A DNA stretch of 64,000 nucleotides from Manis javanica (Eukaryota > Chordata > Mammalia > Pholidota > Manidae), in NCBI RefSeq assembly GCF_040802235.1, contig NC_133161.1, positions 11,735,001-11,799,000 on the forward strand. Reading direction: 5' to 3'. Below, one piece after another: positions 10,226-23,261 of the stretch. A program made the translations under genes and the position numbers. Positions within the stretch are counted from its first letter, which is position 1; every line of letters starts with the position of its first letter. The notes under the pieces are model-generated. The model was not told the DNA's origin. It did no database searches and saw only the letters and a program-made list of their open reading frames with translations.

Positions 10226-13104
10226 TTCAATACAGTAACCCAATGTCTACAGAACCTGATGTCAGCAAGTCTGGAAACTGCTTTTTCAGACTAGATGTCT
10301 GCTCATTCATTCAACAAATTTGAAGTTCACTTTCCATGCACCTGCCAAAGTGGAGCTCCTCAGATCCTGCCACTTACCAAATTCCACCATCCTTACTTCA
10401 CAGATGATCACTTCTCTTTAAACCCAAATCTTTTGTTAGAGATTTCCATCATTTCCTCTGTGGCTCCCCTCTGCAATGCTCAGAGAGCCCTCGCCACCTC
10501 CCTACAGGAATCCAGCTTCACCCTGGCCCACTGGCCACAGCTGACTGGGCCAGTATTGGGCAGCTGACCCAGCCCAAGCAGATTTTCTCTCCCTGAAATT
10601 AGGATTTGAGAACAGAGTCTGAATCACACTGCCCTGGCCACTTATGAGATCGCGTCATATTATTGAGAGGCAGAAATTAAAGTTCATTGAAAACACTTGT
10701 TTACCCTTAAGAGCATGGAATAGACATTTAGAAAGTAGCAGAAATAAAAGATCATTCAAATCCAAAGAAGGAAAAGCTGAAAGTCAGTATTCTTCTATTC
10801 CTGTGAGGGCTAATTGATGTACAACTGAATTTCATGAGATTCTCCTGCTCCTTCACCAATATACTTACTACCTTACTATTACCACCCGTCACCACCGCCA
10901 TTGCCGTCATTTCCTCCAGCTGTGCCTGGCAACTGACCACACTCTGGGAGCCCTGCTGGGACAGGCTCTTGTTGTCTTCTTTTTGCGCATGTATCTTCAC
11001 CAAAAATCTCTAGCCACTCCAGTCAAACCTACAAGCAACAGGTTGTCCTGCCATCATCTGTGCTGTGTGGGTTTTACAACCACCTGCAACTGCGGACCTT
11101 CAAACCCCACAAGAGCCTTGTGAACTGTTGGGGTCCCCACGGAATTGCACTTTTTAGAGGAAGATACTTGTAGCCTAAGCATATATGGTGGCATACTGAG
11201 AGGGAAATAACACATTTGTTTAGAGATTCAATTTAACTCCAACACCATGGGAAAATGACAAGTCATCTGAACAATAAGTATTATTAATTATGAAAAATGT
11301 GGCGGTACAAAGTAATAGCATGCAAATTTACATGATTCCCTTTCAACAGCAAACACTAAATTTTACAAACATTTTCCTCTGGATGAGCCCCTGGTGAGTA
11401 AGCTTCCTTTCAGCCCCTCACCCCAGGGGAAAATGTGTGAAAAGAATGCCCTAGGGAGTATCTTAAAGGCCCTGACAAGGTCTTACAGGCCCGCCCAGGT
11501 TCCCTCCACCACCAATGCCCTCCTCCCTAGTTCAGCCTCTCCCCTCCATACTTCCCTCTGTGTTCTGCATCCTGGGAATCACCACGTCCATACTATGTCC
11601 CCCGTCTCTGCCAGACAGAGGGCCCTCAAGGTGCCAGGGCTTATTTATGCAAGACGGGAGCTGAACAAGGCATGTTATCATCCAATGTCTTATGGCTCTA
11701 CCAGCTTTTATTTAAAACCCCCTCTTCCTTAATTCTTGTCAGTGGATAAAATGAAGCTTTAGAAGGTATCCAGAGGTCCTTCTAAAGGAACCCCTACCAG
11801 CAGGTCCCTGGAAAATGATCTTATGTATGGTATGTCCCTAATCGCAAGATTCCATGTTGGTACCAGAGCCGAGTGGATCAGGGAAGGGCACTCAACCCAA
11901 AGACAGCCAATCCTTAAACTAAGTGGCACCTTTTGAAGCAGTTTGCTATGTGGCCCCTAAGTAACTTAGATTCTCTTTCTGAATGTCTGACTCAGAAAGA
12001 ACTTGCAGCAGGATCAGTCGGTAGCAAGAGCAAAATTAAGACAGAGAACCAGAAAAAAGAGCCACATGAGACCACCTTCAACCTCCACTCCCCATACCAC
12101 TTCCACTCTGCCCACGTCCACTTTACAACCATGAGTGGACAAAATATACTTTAAAATGCGAGAAGCAGAAACATCCTTCCTTCTGTTTTCTGCCTCTTTG
12201 TGACCAGCAAACCTAGAGGAGAGCAGGCTGACCTCTCCATTCCTCTTCCCTGCTTAGATGGGCAAACAGATTCAGCACGCTTCGTGCAGGCACGTTACTG
12301 GTAATTGCATTCAGTTTCCAGGAATAGTGGCCCCCAAACACTGTGACTTAAAGCCGTAAAGAGATTACCTTTCTTCATAATGAGAAACCTGGAGCAGAAT
12401 AGTTACAGGGTGGCTTCAAGTACTCAACAATTTCGGGGTGAGGGCTTTGAGATTCTCTTGGCTTTTCCTTCATGGTTGGAACCCCAAACATAACACCCAG
12501 ATTCAGGCACAGAAAGAAAAGACCACAAGGGCTTTCTAAGAAAGCCCACCCCATAACTTCCTGCATCTCACTAGCCACTCCTATCTGAAAGAAAAAAGAG
12601 AAATGCTGTTTGTTTATTGACAAACCCACTACCACAGAGCTTCTGTTGGAAATGGAAAGGAGAGAAGTGAAATTTGGAGGCAGTCAGCAATATCCATCAT
12701 GAGCAGAATGGCAAGCTGGATGTGTGGACTCTGCCTTGGTCTATCCCCTGCATGCTCCCAGCCAACTTGTACCAGAGCTCTGCCTGGGAGCTGCTGGGTG
12801 CTGGTCTAGCTTTTAATAAAGTGAAACACACCCTACCCCCCATTTCACTGCTGTTCTCATGTAATAGGAGTGATTGGCAGAGCTGCATGTGGGAATTCCT
12901 GGGACTGTTGTCTGTGTGCAGTTTGGAAGCATCTAACAACAGCCTGAGCCTCATTCGTGGTGGAGGATGTAAGAGAACAGCAATCAACTCCTACTGCTAA
13001 GAAGACAACATGGATTTTGAATACAGTTCAGTACCCGAGCCTCGTTCCAGACTACATGAGGTATGGCTACTGCTGGGTACCTGCCAGATTCCTTACTCCC
13101 TTCC
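10226..13104. other. Intergenic, no gene recognised
   Basis: Unique-looking sequence of mixed composition. Short frames at 10295-10567, 11394-11732, 12375-12635 and 12674-13000 show no signal peptide, domain or splice support. I cannot exclude regulatory elements, but none is evident. Confidence 0.45.
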
Positions 13105-13270
13105 ATCCCAGCACTTCTCAAATGTTAGTGTGCATCACAGTCACTTGAATGGCTTGTGAAAACACAGATTTCTGGGCTCCACCTTCAGAGATTTTGAATC
13201 AATGGTTCTTTGGGAGGCCCAAGAATTTGCATTTCTCACAGACTCTCTGCTGATGCGTATGTCCGTGGGC
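13105..13270 (+). mobile_element. MER5-type hAT-Charlie MITE
   Basis: 'gtgtgcatcacagtcacttg', 'aaaacacagatttctgggct' and 'aagaatttgcatttctcaca' are characteristic of MER5A/B nonautonomous hAT elements. Ancient and diverged. Confidence 0.7.
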
Positions 13271-13714
13271 TGGTGTATCTTAACAATGAACTCACAATAC
13301 AGGAGACCACCTGAATTAATCTTTACTCCTTGCAGTTAAAAGAGGCCTCTTAATACACCCTTTGGATTCAGACAGAAGCCTGTAGGACTGGATTGAAGAC
13401 AAAGCCCAATGGGAAACAGCATGTTCCTCGAGCCTTGCCCACACCCTGGTGGTTACAGTAGTGTTACTGGGTCAAGCATCACTGTCTAATTCTCTCTTCT
13501 TGGATGAATCTCTCCTGGACAGCCACACAGTAGGTTGTGGGAGACTTTCAGCCTTTAATCTTCAGGGCAGAAAACATGCTTGAATTCCAGGAGTGAATTC
13601 ACCCCGATTCAAGCAGGGCCTACATACTATATCCATAGAAAGCAAAGTTGATCATATCAATACCCTGGCTTTAAAGTGAATGGCCAAATGAATGAACAAA
13701 AATCTAGTTATGCA

Positions 13715-13970
13715 TCATATGCCCTGAGGAGTAAAGAATGATTCATACATAATCCCTGCTTTTGAATAACTTAATGTAATTGAGGATACACATATGTAAA
13801 CAAATACGTATTTTAATAAATATGGGAAGCACTACTATCATGGTGTGGACCAAGTGTGATGGAAGGAGAGATGTACTAAGCCTACAGAATGGGAGTCAAG
13901 GAAGGCCTTATCACATATCTACCCGAAAAAATTCTGAGGCATTTCTTTCTATACCTCTATTTATATATTA
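13715..13970 (-). repeat. L2-type LINE 3' fragment, antisense
   Basis: 'ttgaggatacacatatgtaa' and 'gtcaaggaaggccttatcac' correspond to segments of the antisense L2 3' region. Divergence is high. Confidence 0.5.
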
Positions 13971-14324
13971 TTAATAGCTATGCTAACCTGCTGGGTAGAC
14001 ATGTTCTTTCCATCATCTTAAACAAGCCTACAGAGATTATTCCCACCCCCTTCCTACCCAGATTCAGTTTTTCTGTCTTTCCTAAGGATGGGATGAACTA
14101 TTACCGCTCCTCCCTATACCACCGTGAGGAGGTTCACAAGCGCTCATCTGCCACCCCTCCCCCAAAGTATACCCATTCAAATAGAGCTGAGGTCAGAAAG
14201 AATGTTATCAGATGTTTTATCAAAACAAGGGTATCTATCCTCTACGCCCCACACTACAGACTGATAGTTAGGCTTAGAGGAAAGAGCACCACAGGTGAAA
14301 TCAGGCTATATGGAGTTAGCATCC

Positions 14325-14465
14325 TAGCTCCTCACTTAGTAATTTAGGTACCCAGGCCAAGATATTTAACCTTCCTGAAACTCCACTTTGTCATTAGTAA
14401 AATGAAAGTATCATCATGTTCTTCACAGAGAAACCGTGAGATTAAAGGATAGTCAGCTTGCCTTA
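14325..14465 (+). repeat. MIR SINE fragment
   Basis: 'aagatatttaaccttcctga' followed by 'gtcattagtaaaatgaaagt' is a sense MIR core. Confidence 0.65.
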
Positions 14466-16529
14466 ACATGATAAGCGAAGTCTACAATCTCAATTCTGTA
14501 AAAATCTTGCCCGTTGTTGCAAGATTAAATACGCCACTAGGACGAGCTGCACAGTCAGCAGGCGTCGCAGTGGTCTGGCGCCACCTGGTGGGAGCCGCTC
14601 AAACGTGATAGGATTTTGGGCCCCAAGCTGCCTCCAGCTCCTGGGAGATGGCAGTGACGACAGAACTCCTTCAGCTCAGGTCTGCTTTCTCTGTCCGGGG
14701 CTGTTGGGGACACAGGCACCCATCCTCAGCCTCTGCATTTCTGAAAGTAGGTGAGCTGTTCCGTCCCACTGGTCTCGGACAGCCCTCCAGACCTGCCTGC
14801 TCCCAGGTGATGAGCACTGAAGCCAGGGCCCCTTGGGAAGGAGCAGGTGGAGGGTGAAAGGGAGCCAGTCACGGGTCACTCTCCACTGCCACTCACATAG
14901 AAATGAAAGAAATCGCCTCGTCACAGCCCAGCCGGGGCTGGCCCCTCCGTTCTCACCAGGGCCTCCTCTCACCCATCAGAGCGCAGAGCCCCTCCCCACC
15001 TCAGCTGCTCCTGCCTGGCACCTTCCAGGGTGCTGATTCCCCCATTTCCAGTGCCTTCCATCAGTGCCATTACCCCACTTCGGAATGACACCCCTCCAGT
15101 GGTCTGGTTTTTGTTAGTTGTCTGCCCCACTACTGGTAAATGATTCTTCCTGTTAACTCCGCTATTCCAAGTCACTTAGTTGCGTTTTCCCCTCCGAATT
15201 TAAATGACCCCTTTCCCTAAGGACTATGCGCGTTCACACATGAACTGCCGTTTCCTCAGCCTCTGTCGGCTTGCGCGTCTTCTCAAGGCCTCTCCGGGAC
15301 TTCTCTGCCCCCTCTCCACTCCACCGCTTTGCTCTGCATGGAGAGAGGCAGGCAGGTGAGGAGGGAGCTGGGGCCCCACGTAGCAAGTGGGGACTCAGGA
15401 ATCTCAGCTCAGTGCCATTCAAATTGAAACCCAGGGCTCATTTGTTCTGAAAAATGTATATACTGTCTTGACCTTGAACCCAATCTGCCTATACCATATC
15501 TGACCCAAGTTTGAAAATCAAACTAAGTCAGTGCTTTGTGTAACCCACTGGAATTATTAAAGTTTCTGCCACTATCCTATTTATAATCTTCATTTCAGGG
15601 TTTTTACCCTAGAAAGCTTTCTTTCTGCCCCTCCCTGGTTCTCAGGACCTGGTTTGCCCGTCCACCCTATGGAGAGAAGAGATCAGAGGAGATATAAGTG
15701 AATGCTGCCCGACTGTCTATCCATACTCACTTCTCTGCCCGCCCCAGTGTTGGCATCGTCACCAGGGGCTGGTGGCACTGGCCACTGCCACACTAGGTGC
15801 CTCCCATCTCTGTCTGCCATGGGCTAATACCGGTGGCCACGGCTGATAAAGTGGCTTTGTGGACATGGTGCTCACTCAGGTTTTCCTTTGATAATTGCTC
15901 AGTTGTACTTAAAACCTCCTCATCTCAGAGGACTGCCACCTCCTCCCGGGGTCACTGCATCTTCTTCCAGTCTCCACCTCTGGCGCACACCCCACCTCCT
16001 TCTCCAGCTGCCCAGGGGAGGCTCCTGACCAGCCAGCATCTCCACTGACCTCCGGGACCATCTCACCATGTCCCGGAACAGTGAGTCACTTCATTCCCAA
16101 CTCCTGGGGGACTCCTTTCGTCGTCATTCATCCCACAGAGAAAATGAATGAATGAAGGACAAAAATAAAAGAACTGGAAAAGTCAGAGCACTTGTAAGAG
16201 TGAGAAAGAAGCACCATTTGGGGCAGAAATGTTATAAACCACATCCAGTCTCTAAGTGATCAGTTCTCCAATCTTCGGTGAGTAACTAGCCTGGAGTTTT
16301 ACCGAGCTTGCAGAAGTGAACACAGAATCGGTCCAGATGCCCTTAGTGAGCAAGGAGAACTAGAGATGCTGGGCAGCCAGAGCTCCCCAAATACATGGAA
16401 GTGTTTAAAGGGGGAGAAAGCCAGGCTTCAGATATTATAGCCAAGTATGTTAGAAAATAATGCCTAGGAATGGTAAAAATGTCCTAGGTCTACTCCATGG
16501 GGATGTTAGAGACTACCAAATGCTTCATT
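14466..16529. other. Intergenic, GC-rich stretches, no gene recognised
   Basis: GC content rises around 14.55-15.4 kb, with several overlapping stop-poor frames on both strands. None has recognisable domains. I looked for an upstream exon of TAS2R38 or an MGAM leader exon and could not support one. Confidence 0.4.
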
Positions 16530-17155
16530 TGTGAAATTTTGTTCATTTGAAAGCTTTTTACTGAGTCCCTGCTCTGTGCCTTCATGAAGCTTGCATTTTT
16601 AGTGGGTGGTGGAGATAGGCAACACGCAATTGAACATATACAGGAATATACTACAGGTTAAGTCTGGTGATAAGCACCCAAGGTGTGGGTAAGGGATGAC
16701 ACTCAGGATGGTCAGGGAGGGTCTCTCCAATAAGGGGACTTTTGAGAAGAAAGTGAGACATGGGAGAATGCAGGGAACAAACAGTCTGGGTGGTGGGAAA
16801 GGCAAGTGGATTAGTCCTGAGGCTTGGTGAGAACACGAAAGAGGCCCATGCGGCTGGAGCGAAGGAGGAAGCAAGAGTCACAGATGACATCTGAGAAGGG
16901 ACAGAGGTCCCAACAATGCACACAGGCCACTACAGGGACTCGCCTTTTATTGTGAGGGAAATGGGGTGGGGGGGGGGACTGAAAGGTTTGAACAGAGCAA
17001 TGACATGATCTGAGTTATATTTAACAGGATTACTCTTGTTGCTTTGGGGAAAATGGAGTAAGGGAATGGGGATGGGAAATAGAGGGAGTAGTTAAAAGGC
17101 TCCTGCAATAACAGGGGCCAGAGGGCACCCCGGTCTCTCCCTCCCTGGCAAAGTG
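16530..17155 (-). repeat. L2 LINE 3' fragment, antisense
   Basis: Consecutive segments ('cttgcatttttagtgggtgg', 'ctggtgataagcacccaagg', 'acatgatctgagttatattt', 'ctcctgcaataacaggggcc') follow the antisense L2 3' region in order. A G-run at about 16968-16977 interrupts it. Frames on the minus strand here come from the LINE, not a host gene. Confidence 0.6.
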
Positions 17156-17819
17156 GAGGCTTGTTCATGTTATACGCCTCCTACAGTGCCTGGCATAATA
17201 ATGATGGTCAAATGAAACTTTTAGCAATGGCAGTCATACCAGTCATGCTGATGCAGGCGAGGAGCTGTGCACTCTGCAGATTGAAAAACAAAGTCTCTGA
17301 TAAAACATGCCTCGGGGGAAATAGAAGGCCCGCACATGGAAAGAGGTACCATTTCAAACCTTAGTTCATTAAGAATATATGCTTTACCTACTGCCGCTTC
17401 CCTGGAAACCCATAAACAAATCCTACTGTCTTCTCCACCCATGCAGGTCCCAATGGGCAAGCAAAACTGGGCTGGGGAAATTGAGACCGTTTTGTTTGCA
17501 TCCTTGAGGCCATGCTGCCGCCCTCTGCTGAGGCTGTTGTGCAGAAACACCTGGGTTTATTAGAAGCTTCTGCATCACCCAAGACACAGAACCACCGTTC
17601 TTCTGCTCTTACACCCAGCACTTGCATGTATCCAAGAGACAGCCTAAAGTAACAATATTCCTCCAAGGCTGCTATCAGAACTTCTGACCCACTCACTTCG
17701 GGACCGATCCAGGGCAAAGGTGGGATGCCTCGTGAAGAGACGGTCCTGGCTTAGCGTGTACACGTCCCCTGCTCTGCCGGCCACTGCGTGAGCCTTACAT
17801 AGGCCGAGTAAGAGACATC

Positions 17820-18827
17820 ATGCTGATTGTGCCTCCCATCATGACTGTCTCATGACATCAGGAGTGCATTTCTGTCCCCTTCACTACTGGAGTTTGCAGT
17901 GGGGATCCAGGCAAAAGCCTTCATTTTCTTGGTGAATTTTTGGGACATGGTGAGGAGGAAGCCCCTGAGCAACTGTGACCTTATCCTGCTGAGTCTCAGC
18001 TTCACCCAGCTTTTCCTGCATGGGCTGCTGTTTCTGAATGCCATCCCTCCCTCCTACCCACTTCCAGCGGGCGACAGACCCACTGAGTCTCAGCTACCAA
18101 ACCATCGTCATGCTCTGGACGGTCACAGATCAAGCTGGGTTCCGGCTCACCACCCGCCTCAGTCTCCCCCGCTGTGCCGAGGTTGTCTGTTTCTCTCACA
18201 CCTTCCTGCTCTGTGTGGCAACCTGGATCACCAGGAAGATCCGCCAGATGCTCCTGCCTGCTGTTCTTTTCTCCTGTGTCTACACTGCCCTCTGTTTGTG
18301 GGACTTTTTTAACAGATCTCATTTCACCATCACAACTGTGCTCTACTTGAATAAAAATACAGAATTCAATTTGCAAACTGTGAAACTTGATTTCTATCAT
18401 TCCTTCTTCTTCTGCAGCCTAAGATCCATCCCTCCCTTCTTGTTTTTTCTGGGTTCTTCTGCAGTGCTGATTGCCTCCCTGGGGACGCCCAGGAGGACAA
18501 TGAGGGCCAAAACCAGAGACTCTTGTGACCCCAGCCTGGAGGCCCACACAAAGCACTCAAATCTCTCATCTCCTTCCTTGGCCTCTGCGTGCTATCACTC
18601 TGTACTGGCCTTAATCTCAGTGCCTTTGATGATTCAGGGGCACACAGGTTCAGTGTGATGGTCTGTGTAGGGATGGTGGCAGCCTGTCCCTTGGGACATG
18701 CGCTATCCTGATCATAGGCAATGCCAAGCTGAGGACAGCTGTGGAGACCATTCTCCCCTGGGTTCACAGCAGCCTAAAGGTAAGGGCCGGCCACCAGGAA
18801 GGTTCCAGGACTCCAGATCTACGCTGA
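17820..18827 (+). pseudogene. TAS2R38: TAS2R38 bitter-taste receptor pseudogene
   Basis: TAS2R38 is a seven-helix bitter receptor for thiourea-type compounds, about 333 residues in human and encoded by one exon. Recognisable segments in order are [59 protein letters not shown] and SHFTITTVLYLN. They are followed by a C-terminal stretch ending near 18827 with [12 protein letters not shown]. The ATG at 17820 matches the human start (MLIV versus MLTL). Against the human gene I infer a 2-bp deletion at about codon 12 that gives an immediate TGA, a 4-bp insertion near 18030-18045, and three or more net frame-changing deletions between 18545 and 18715. No single frame covers the receptor. Flanking CLEC5A confirms the locus. 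Indel calls rest on remembered human sequence. Confidence 0.92.
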
Positions 18828-19321
18828 GAGTGGACATGCGACAAGCTGTCCATGATGCGCCTCCATTCACAAAGCCTTCAGGAACCTATTCCAGTTTCTT
18901 CTGTAACACATAACTGAGAGTCTCCATTTTACAGCCATGGACACTCCCACAGCAGAAAAAAATAATTAAAGCTCATACATGGCTGAGGCAAATAGAATAG
19001 CATTGGTCCCCTAGGTTTGTTTTGATAAAATTAATACAACAGAGGTAAGGTACTCAGTATTTTTTTGTATTCTATCACTTATCAGTGCTTGGTATGAGCC
19101 AAACCATGAGAAATCACCTCTTAAGAAATAATTGCTTTTCGTGTGACTGCTAAACCTATCTCCTAAAACACGTGCTAGCATAATCTTTGAAAATATTCAC
19201 TATAGTGGCAATTACATAATCCTCTTGAAACTCTACAATTTTCATGGAAACGTAAGATATGAAAAGATAAACTTGGAAGAACAATTACGTCATCACTTTA
19301 GCTTCAAGAAGTATTACATTT
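18828..19321. other. Intergenic downstream of TAS2R38
   Basis: AT-rich, with no named feature until the target-site duplication of the next retroposon. Confidence 0.4.
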
Positions 19322-19334
19322 AAACTCCTACAGG

Positions 19335-19651
19335 TTGTTTATTGTTCATGATGCGTGATCAAAACCGAAAATTTCTGTGATATGACTGCCCTTGTACTGT
19401 TCACCATGTAAGAACTTATTCACTATGTAAGAACTTGTTCACCATGTAAGAACTTGTTCGTTATGCTTCAGAAGATTGGAGACTGTTGAGAATTAGGCCT
19501 GGGGTGGATTAATGATTGTGCATTGAGTCCCTTTTACAGAATTTTATTGTTGTTAACAACCATATGATCAATAAATATGAGAGATGCTCTCTCAAAAAAA
19601 AAGAAACTAGAAGGAATTAGACCAAATAGTTACAAATGAAAAAAAAAAAAA
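19335..19651 (+). mobile_element. Retroposon with 13-bp TSDs, two A-runs and a 3 x 19-bp array
   Basis: A perfect 13-bp duplication (aaactcctacagg) flanks the element at 19322-19334 and 19652-19664, showing L1-type target-primed insertion. The body contains three tandem 19-bp units (19402-19458, consensus caccatgtaagaacttgtt), an 'aataaatatgagagatgc' segment and a first A-run at 19594-19602. About 36 bp of other sequence and a terminal A-run follow. I have a memory of similar copies elsewhere but cannot name the family. It has no coding capacity. Confidence 0.75.
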
Positions 19652-19664
19652 AAACTCCTACAGG

Positions 19665-20150
19665 AACCAGAGGATATCTCTTTGCTACCCTGTTTTCATT
19701 TCCTTGGTATAAAGATCCGGAAGTGGGATTGCTGAGTCATCTGGTAGTTCCGTTTCTAACTTTCTGAGGATTCCCTCATCCTGTGTTCTACAAAGGCTGC
19801 TCCAATTTACATTGCCACTGTGCGTGAAGGTTCCACATTTTGGGCGACATTTGTTATCTGCTGTTTTTCTGATGATAGTTGTTCTAACAGGTGTGAGATG
19901 ATACCTCTTGGTGCTTTTGACTTGCATTTCCCTGACGATGAGGGATGCTGAGAGCCTTTCATGTACTTGTTGACCATTTGGATGTCTTCTTTGGAAAAAT
20001 TACCTTTCCAAGCCCTCTGCTCATTTTTTAAACAGGTTGTTTGTTCTTTTGCTATTGAGTACATGAGTTCCTTCTACATTTTAGACATTAACCCCTTATT
20101 AGATATATAATTTATAAATATTTTCTCCCAAACTCCCAAATATTGAGGCT
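19665..20150 (-). mobile_element. L1 3' fragment, antisense
   Basis: 'gaagtgggattgctgagtca', 'tctaacaggtgtgagatgat', 'ttgcatttccctgacgatga' and 'ccccttattagatatataat' are in the order expected of the antisense L1 ORF2 C-terminal region and 3' end. Confidence 0.85.
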
Positions 20151-22379
20151 AGTTCATGTTAGTAGTTATAATAGAACCTCGCAGTGGGGAGTGACATGAT
20201 CATAGTGATTTTGTAAAAATGTGTCTGATAGTATTGTCTAATATTTATTTGAAGAGGAAAAAGCAAAGGGGTGGAGCCATTTGCACTCCCACTGAAGTGA
20301 AATATTTGAACTAGGATGGGGTTGGTGGAAATGCAGATGATGGATAGATATGAAAAGCTTTTGAAAAAATCATCAACTAATGATATGATGGTTGTTAGAG
20401 AAGGAAAAATCAAGTCAATTTTTGATACATGAGTGTGTCATGATATGATCACTAATAAGAATAAAGAAGTTGAGAAAGGAAGTCAGGTTGAGTTTGGAGA
20501 AAATGGTAAATGTGGTTTGGAACTCATTGCAACTGGGTTCACATTATGTCATCTAGTTGGAAACCACCAGCAGATTCTCGGAAACAAAGAACTAAAATTC
20601 AGATTGGAAGACAGAACTAGAAATAGAACTGTAGTCATCAAAAGAGAAGCTAGCTTGAAAAATGTAAATTATAAATTGGATGATGAAAGCAGAAGAAAAT
20701 TATTGTAAAGGTTGGAGGCCATAAGTTATGGGAGGAGAAAAGGATAAAACAGAGTGAAGATGGTTGGAATCGACAGATTTCTTTCTTTTTCTTTTTTTTG
20801 CCTTTCTAGAACTTTCTTTCATCTGAGAACAACCACCTCCCCCTAGAAGTAACTGCTCCTTGTGCTCCAGTCAAGATGTTTGCCGTGATCCTGCCCCTGA
20901 TCATATGTGATGGGTGCATTGCAGACCAATCAAAGTCTACCTTTGGGATTTTCTAACTTGGTCCAAGAAAAAAATCGTAAGATGTGAAATCTAGCAGCTT
21001 CTTGTGTCCTGTTTCCTGCTGTATTTCCTCTAATAGGCAAAAATGAGCAGAGACAAGATGGGGGACATGGTAAAACCTGGGTTTATTTGACTCCTGATGT
21101 TTCAGAGATCCAGCTACATCCTTTTCCTGCTTTGGTCTCACTGTCAAACCCCTTATCATATTCCATGAACCAATACATACTACTTTTGCCTAAATGTATT
21201 TGTACTGAAGTCCTTAGATTTGCAACCAAAAGACGTATGATACAATGAGCGATACAAAATCCGTAACTGGGACCAGTAAGACACAAAAACAAGTTATAAC
21301 CATTTCAGTTAGATATAGACCAGAAAAAAAAAGATTATCCTTAAAATGTTCAGTTCAGACTCAATGGGAAATCTAAATAATGAAAAATCATCTTCAATAA
21401 TGTAAAAAAGATGAATAGTTACAAGAGATCCGGAGAGTGAGTTATTGTTAGGGCCTCTTTCATAGTACATTTTATGCTACTTGATCTATTTTGTTTGCAA
21501 AGCATATTTAATATTTATGATTAAACTTAAATAAATTTCATTTACTTAATGGTGCTACCCACGTAAATACTGCCTGAGAAGGTGGTGTACTTTTAAAGGG
21601 GTGGGGGAGAGGAAATGAGGGCATAGGGGTCGACCTAAGCTCTCTGTACAATGGAGGTCCTAAATATACACAACTAGTTTTTTAAGGTATATGGTGGTAA
21701 TGCCCCAAGTCTCTCTCACCCCAGATAATCTCTTATCCTAATCAGGCAGTACATTTTCTGTAGGTACCTGAGGGATATTTATGCCAAAAATGCAGGAAGG
21801 AGAACTGAAAAATAACCAGTGAAGTACATCTATTTCACTGTTTTGCTAAAGACACGTCTCCCATCGTAGCACCTCCCAAATGCAGACACAATTTAGGTGC
21901 TCTGGCATCGTCCAGTTTGAGTGGAAAGGTAGTAGAAAACTTCATAAGTGGAAGCATGCATACACAGACACATATCTCAAAGGAAACATGAGAAACCTAA
22001 GCTCCTACTTATAAACTAAGGATTTCCAGCGTCACTCCAAATGTCCCAACTCCAGATTTACTGAAAAGGTTAGTAGGCTCCCTGGAAGAGGTGATATTTG
22101 AGTGCCTATAGGACTTGTCTAAATTCTTGATCGACTTAAGCAATTGTTCATATACAGAGTTTAATTTGTATAAATCTGGTTTTCCACTCAACTATTTTGT
22201 ATCTTTTATTTCCATTTGGATCTTTGAGAAAGGACTTTGAAAATCAGGTTCAGATGCTTTTTCTGGCTGTTCTTTGCTTCTAGGATATAAACTTTCAGAG
22301 AGACAATTCATAGTGTAGTCATGATTAAGCATGGGAGTTCTGGAAGTCATAATATCTGATAGTTTCAAAGTTCAGCTCC
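20151..22379. other. Intergenic, diffuse old-repeat character
   Basis: The segment around 20200-20700 (with 'aggtgatgaaagcagaagaa'-like spacing) may be a very old antisense L2 remnant. The rest is AT-rich with no gene. The 91-codon frame at 20433-20708 has no recognisable domain. Confidence 0.35.
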
Positions 22380-22870
22380 AACACTGACTAAATTTGAAAC
22401 ACCAAAATATCAGTTACTAGATGATGAATGAATTCTGATATATTCATGCAGTGGTATATCACACAGCAGTGAAATTGAACATGGATGATTTCACAAACAT
22501 ATTTGGGATGAAAAAAGCAAGTTTCAGGGCAGTTCATATAATTCACACCACTTACGTAGGCCTCACATACCTAGAAAACACCACCACATAGCATACAGAG
22601 TTACCCATGTGTGTGACCTAGTATGAAGAAATATGCAATTACAAACACCAAAGCCAAGGAAGTGGGTACTGCAGCGAGAGGAGCAGGATGTGACTGGTGA
22701 GCCCAGCGGTTCTGCAACATCTTCCTATGTTGACAGATAGTAACTGCACTAGTGGGGGTGAGGATTTAAGGGAGTTTCAGTTCTATTTTAATGTTTGATT
22801 TCTAGGATTAGGAGGTGGGTGTTTGCTATTCTTTGTTCTTTTTGTGTACACCTGAAATATTACATGATAT
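22380..22870 (+). mobile_element. L1 3' end fragment, sense
   Basis: Features typical of a sense L1 3' untranslated end are visible: 'cagtggtatatcacacagca', a GA-rich middle, 'ttgacagatagtaactgcac' and 'acctgaaatattacatgata'. Confidence 0.65.
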
Positions 22871-23261
22871 ACTTTTCAAAGACTCGGCCCTCTTTTTGTT
22901 GACATTACACGCCAGTTAGCACTTTGAAAACTACTTTGCCAGGGCATTCCCATATAGATGCACAATCGCATAATTAGATGCACTCTTTCCTACAAAAAGT
23001 CTATTTTTGGAAAATGTATTTAGCATTAAATAATCTAGCTTACCTCACATGCCAAAATGTGTTTTCAGAAATAAAGCTGATGACATGAAATACATTTATA
23101 AAGTTATAAAATAAAAGATTAATTTCCAATACATGTTCTCTGGTTTTAAAATTATTGGGCAAGCATTCTTCTCATACTGAGAAGAACCTATACTTGCAAA
23201 CAACTGTTTTCCATCAAAAATCAGAATGAAATTAAGTGTTGCTTCTAGTTAAAAGGATTGA

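Noticed and set aside
1-17000. MGAM first exon expected by synteny
   Set aside because: No sequence I could match to an MGAM leader or coding exon; it probably lies left of the window.
19402-19458. Three 19-bp tandem units considered as a CRISPR-like array
   Set aside because: Units are directly adjacent with no spacers, inside a retroposon in a mammalian genome.
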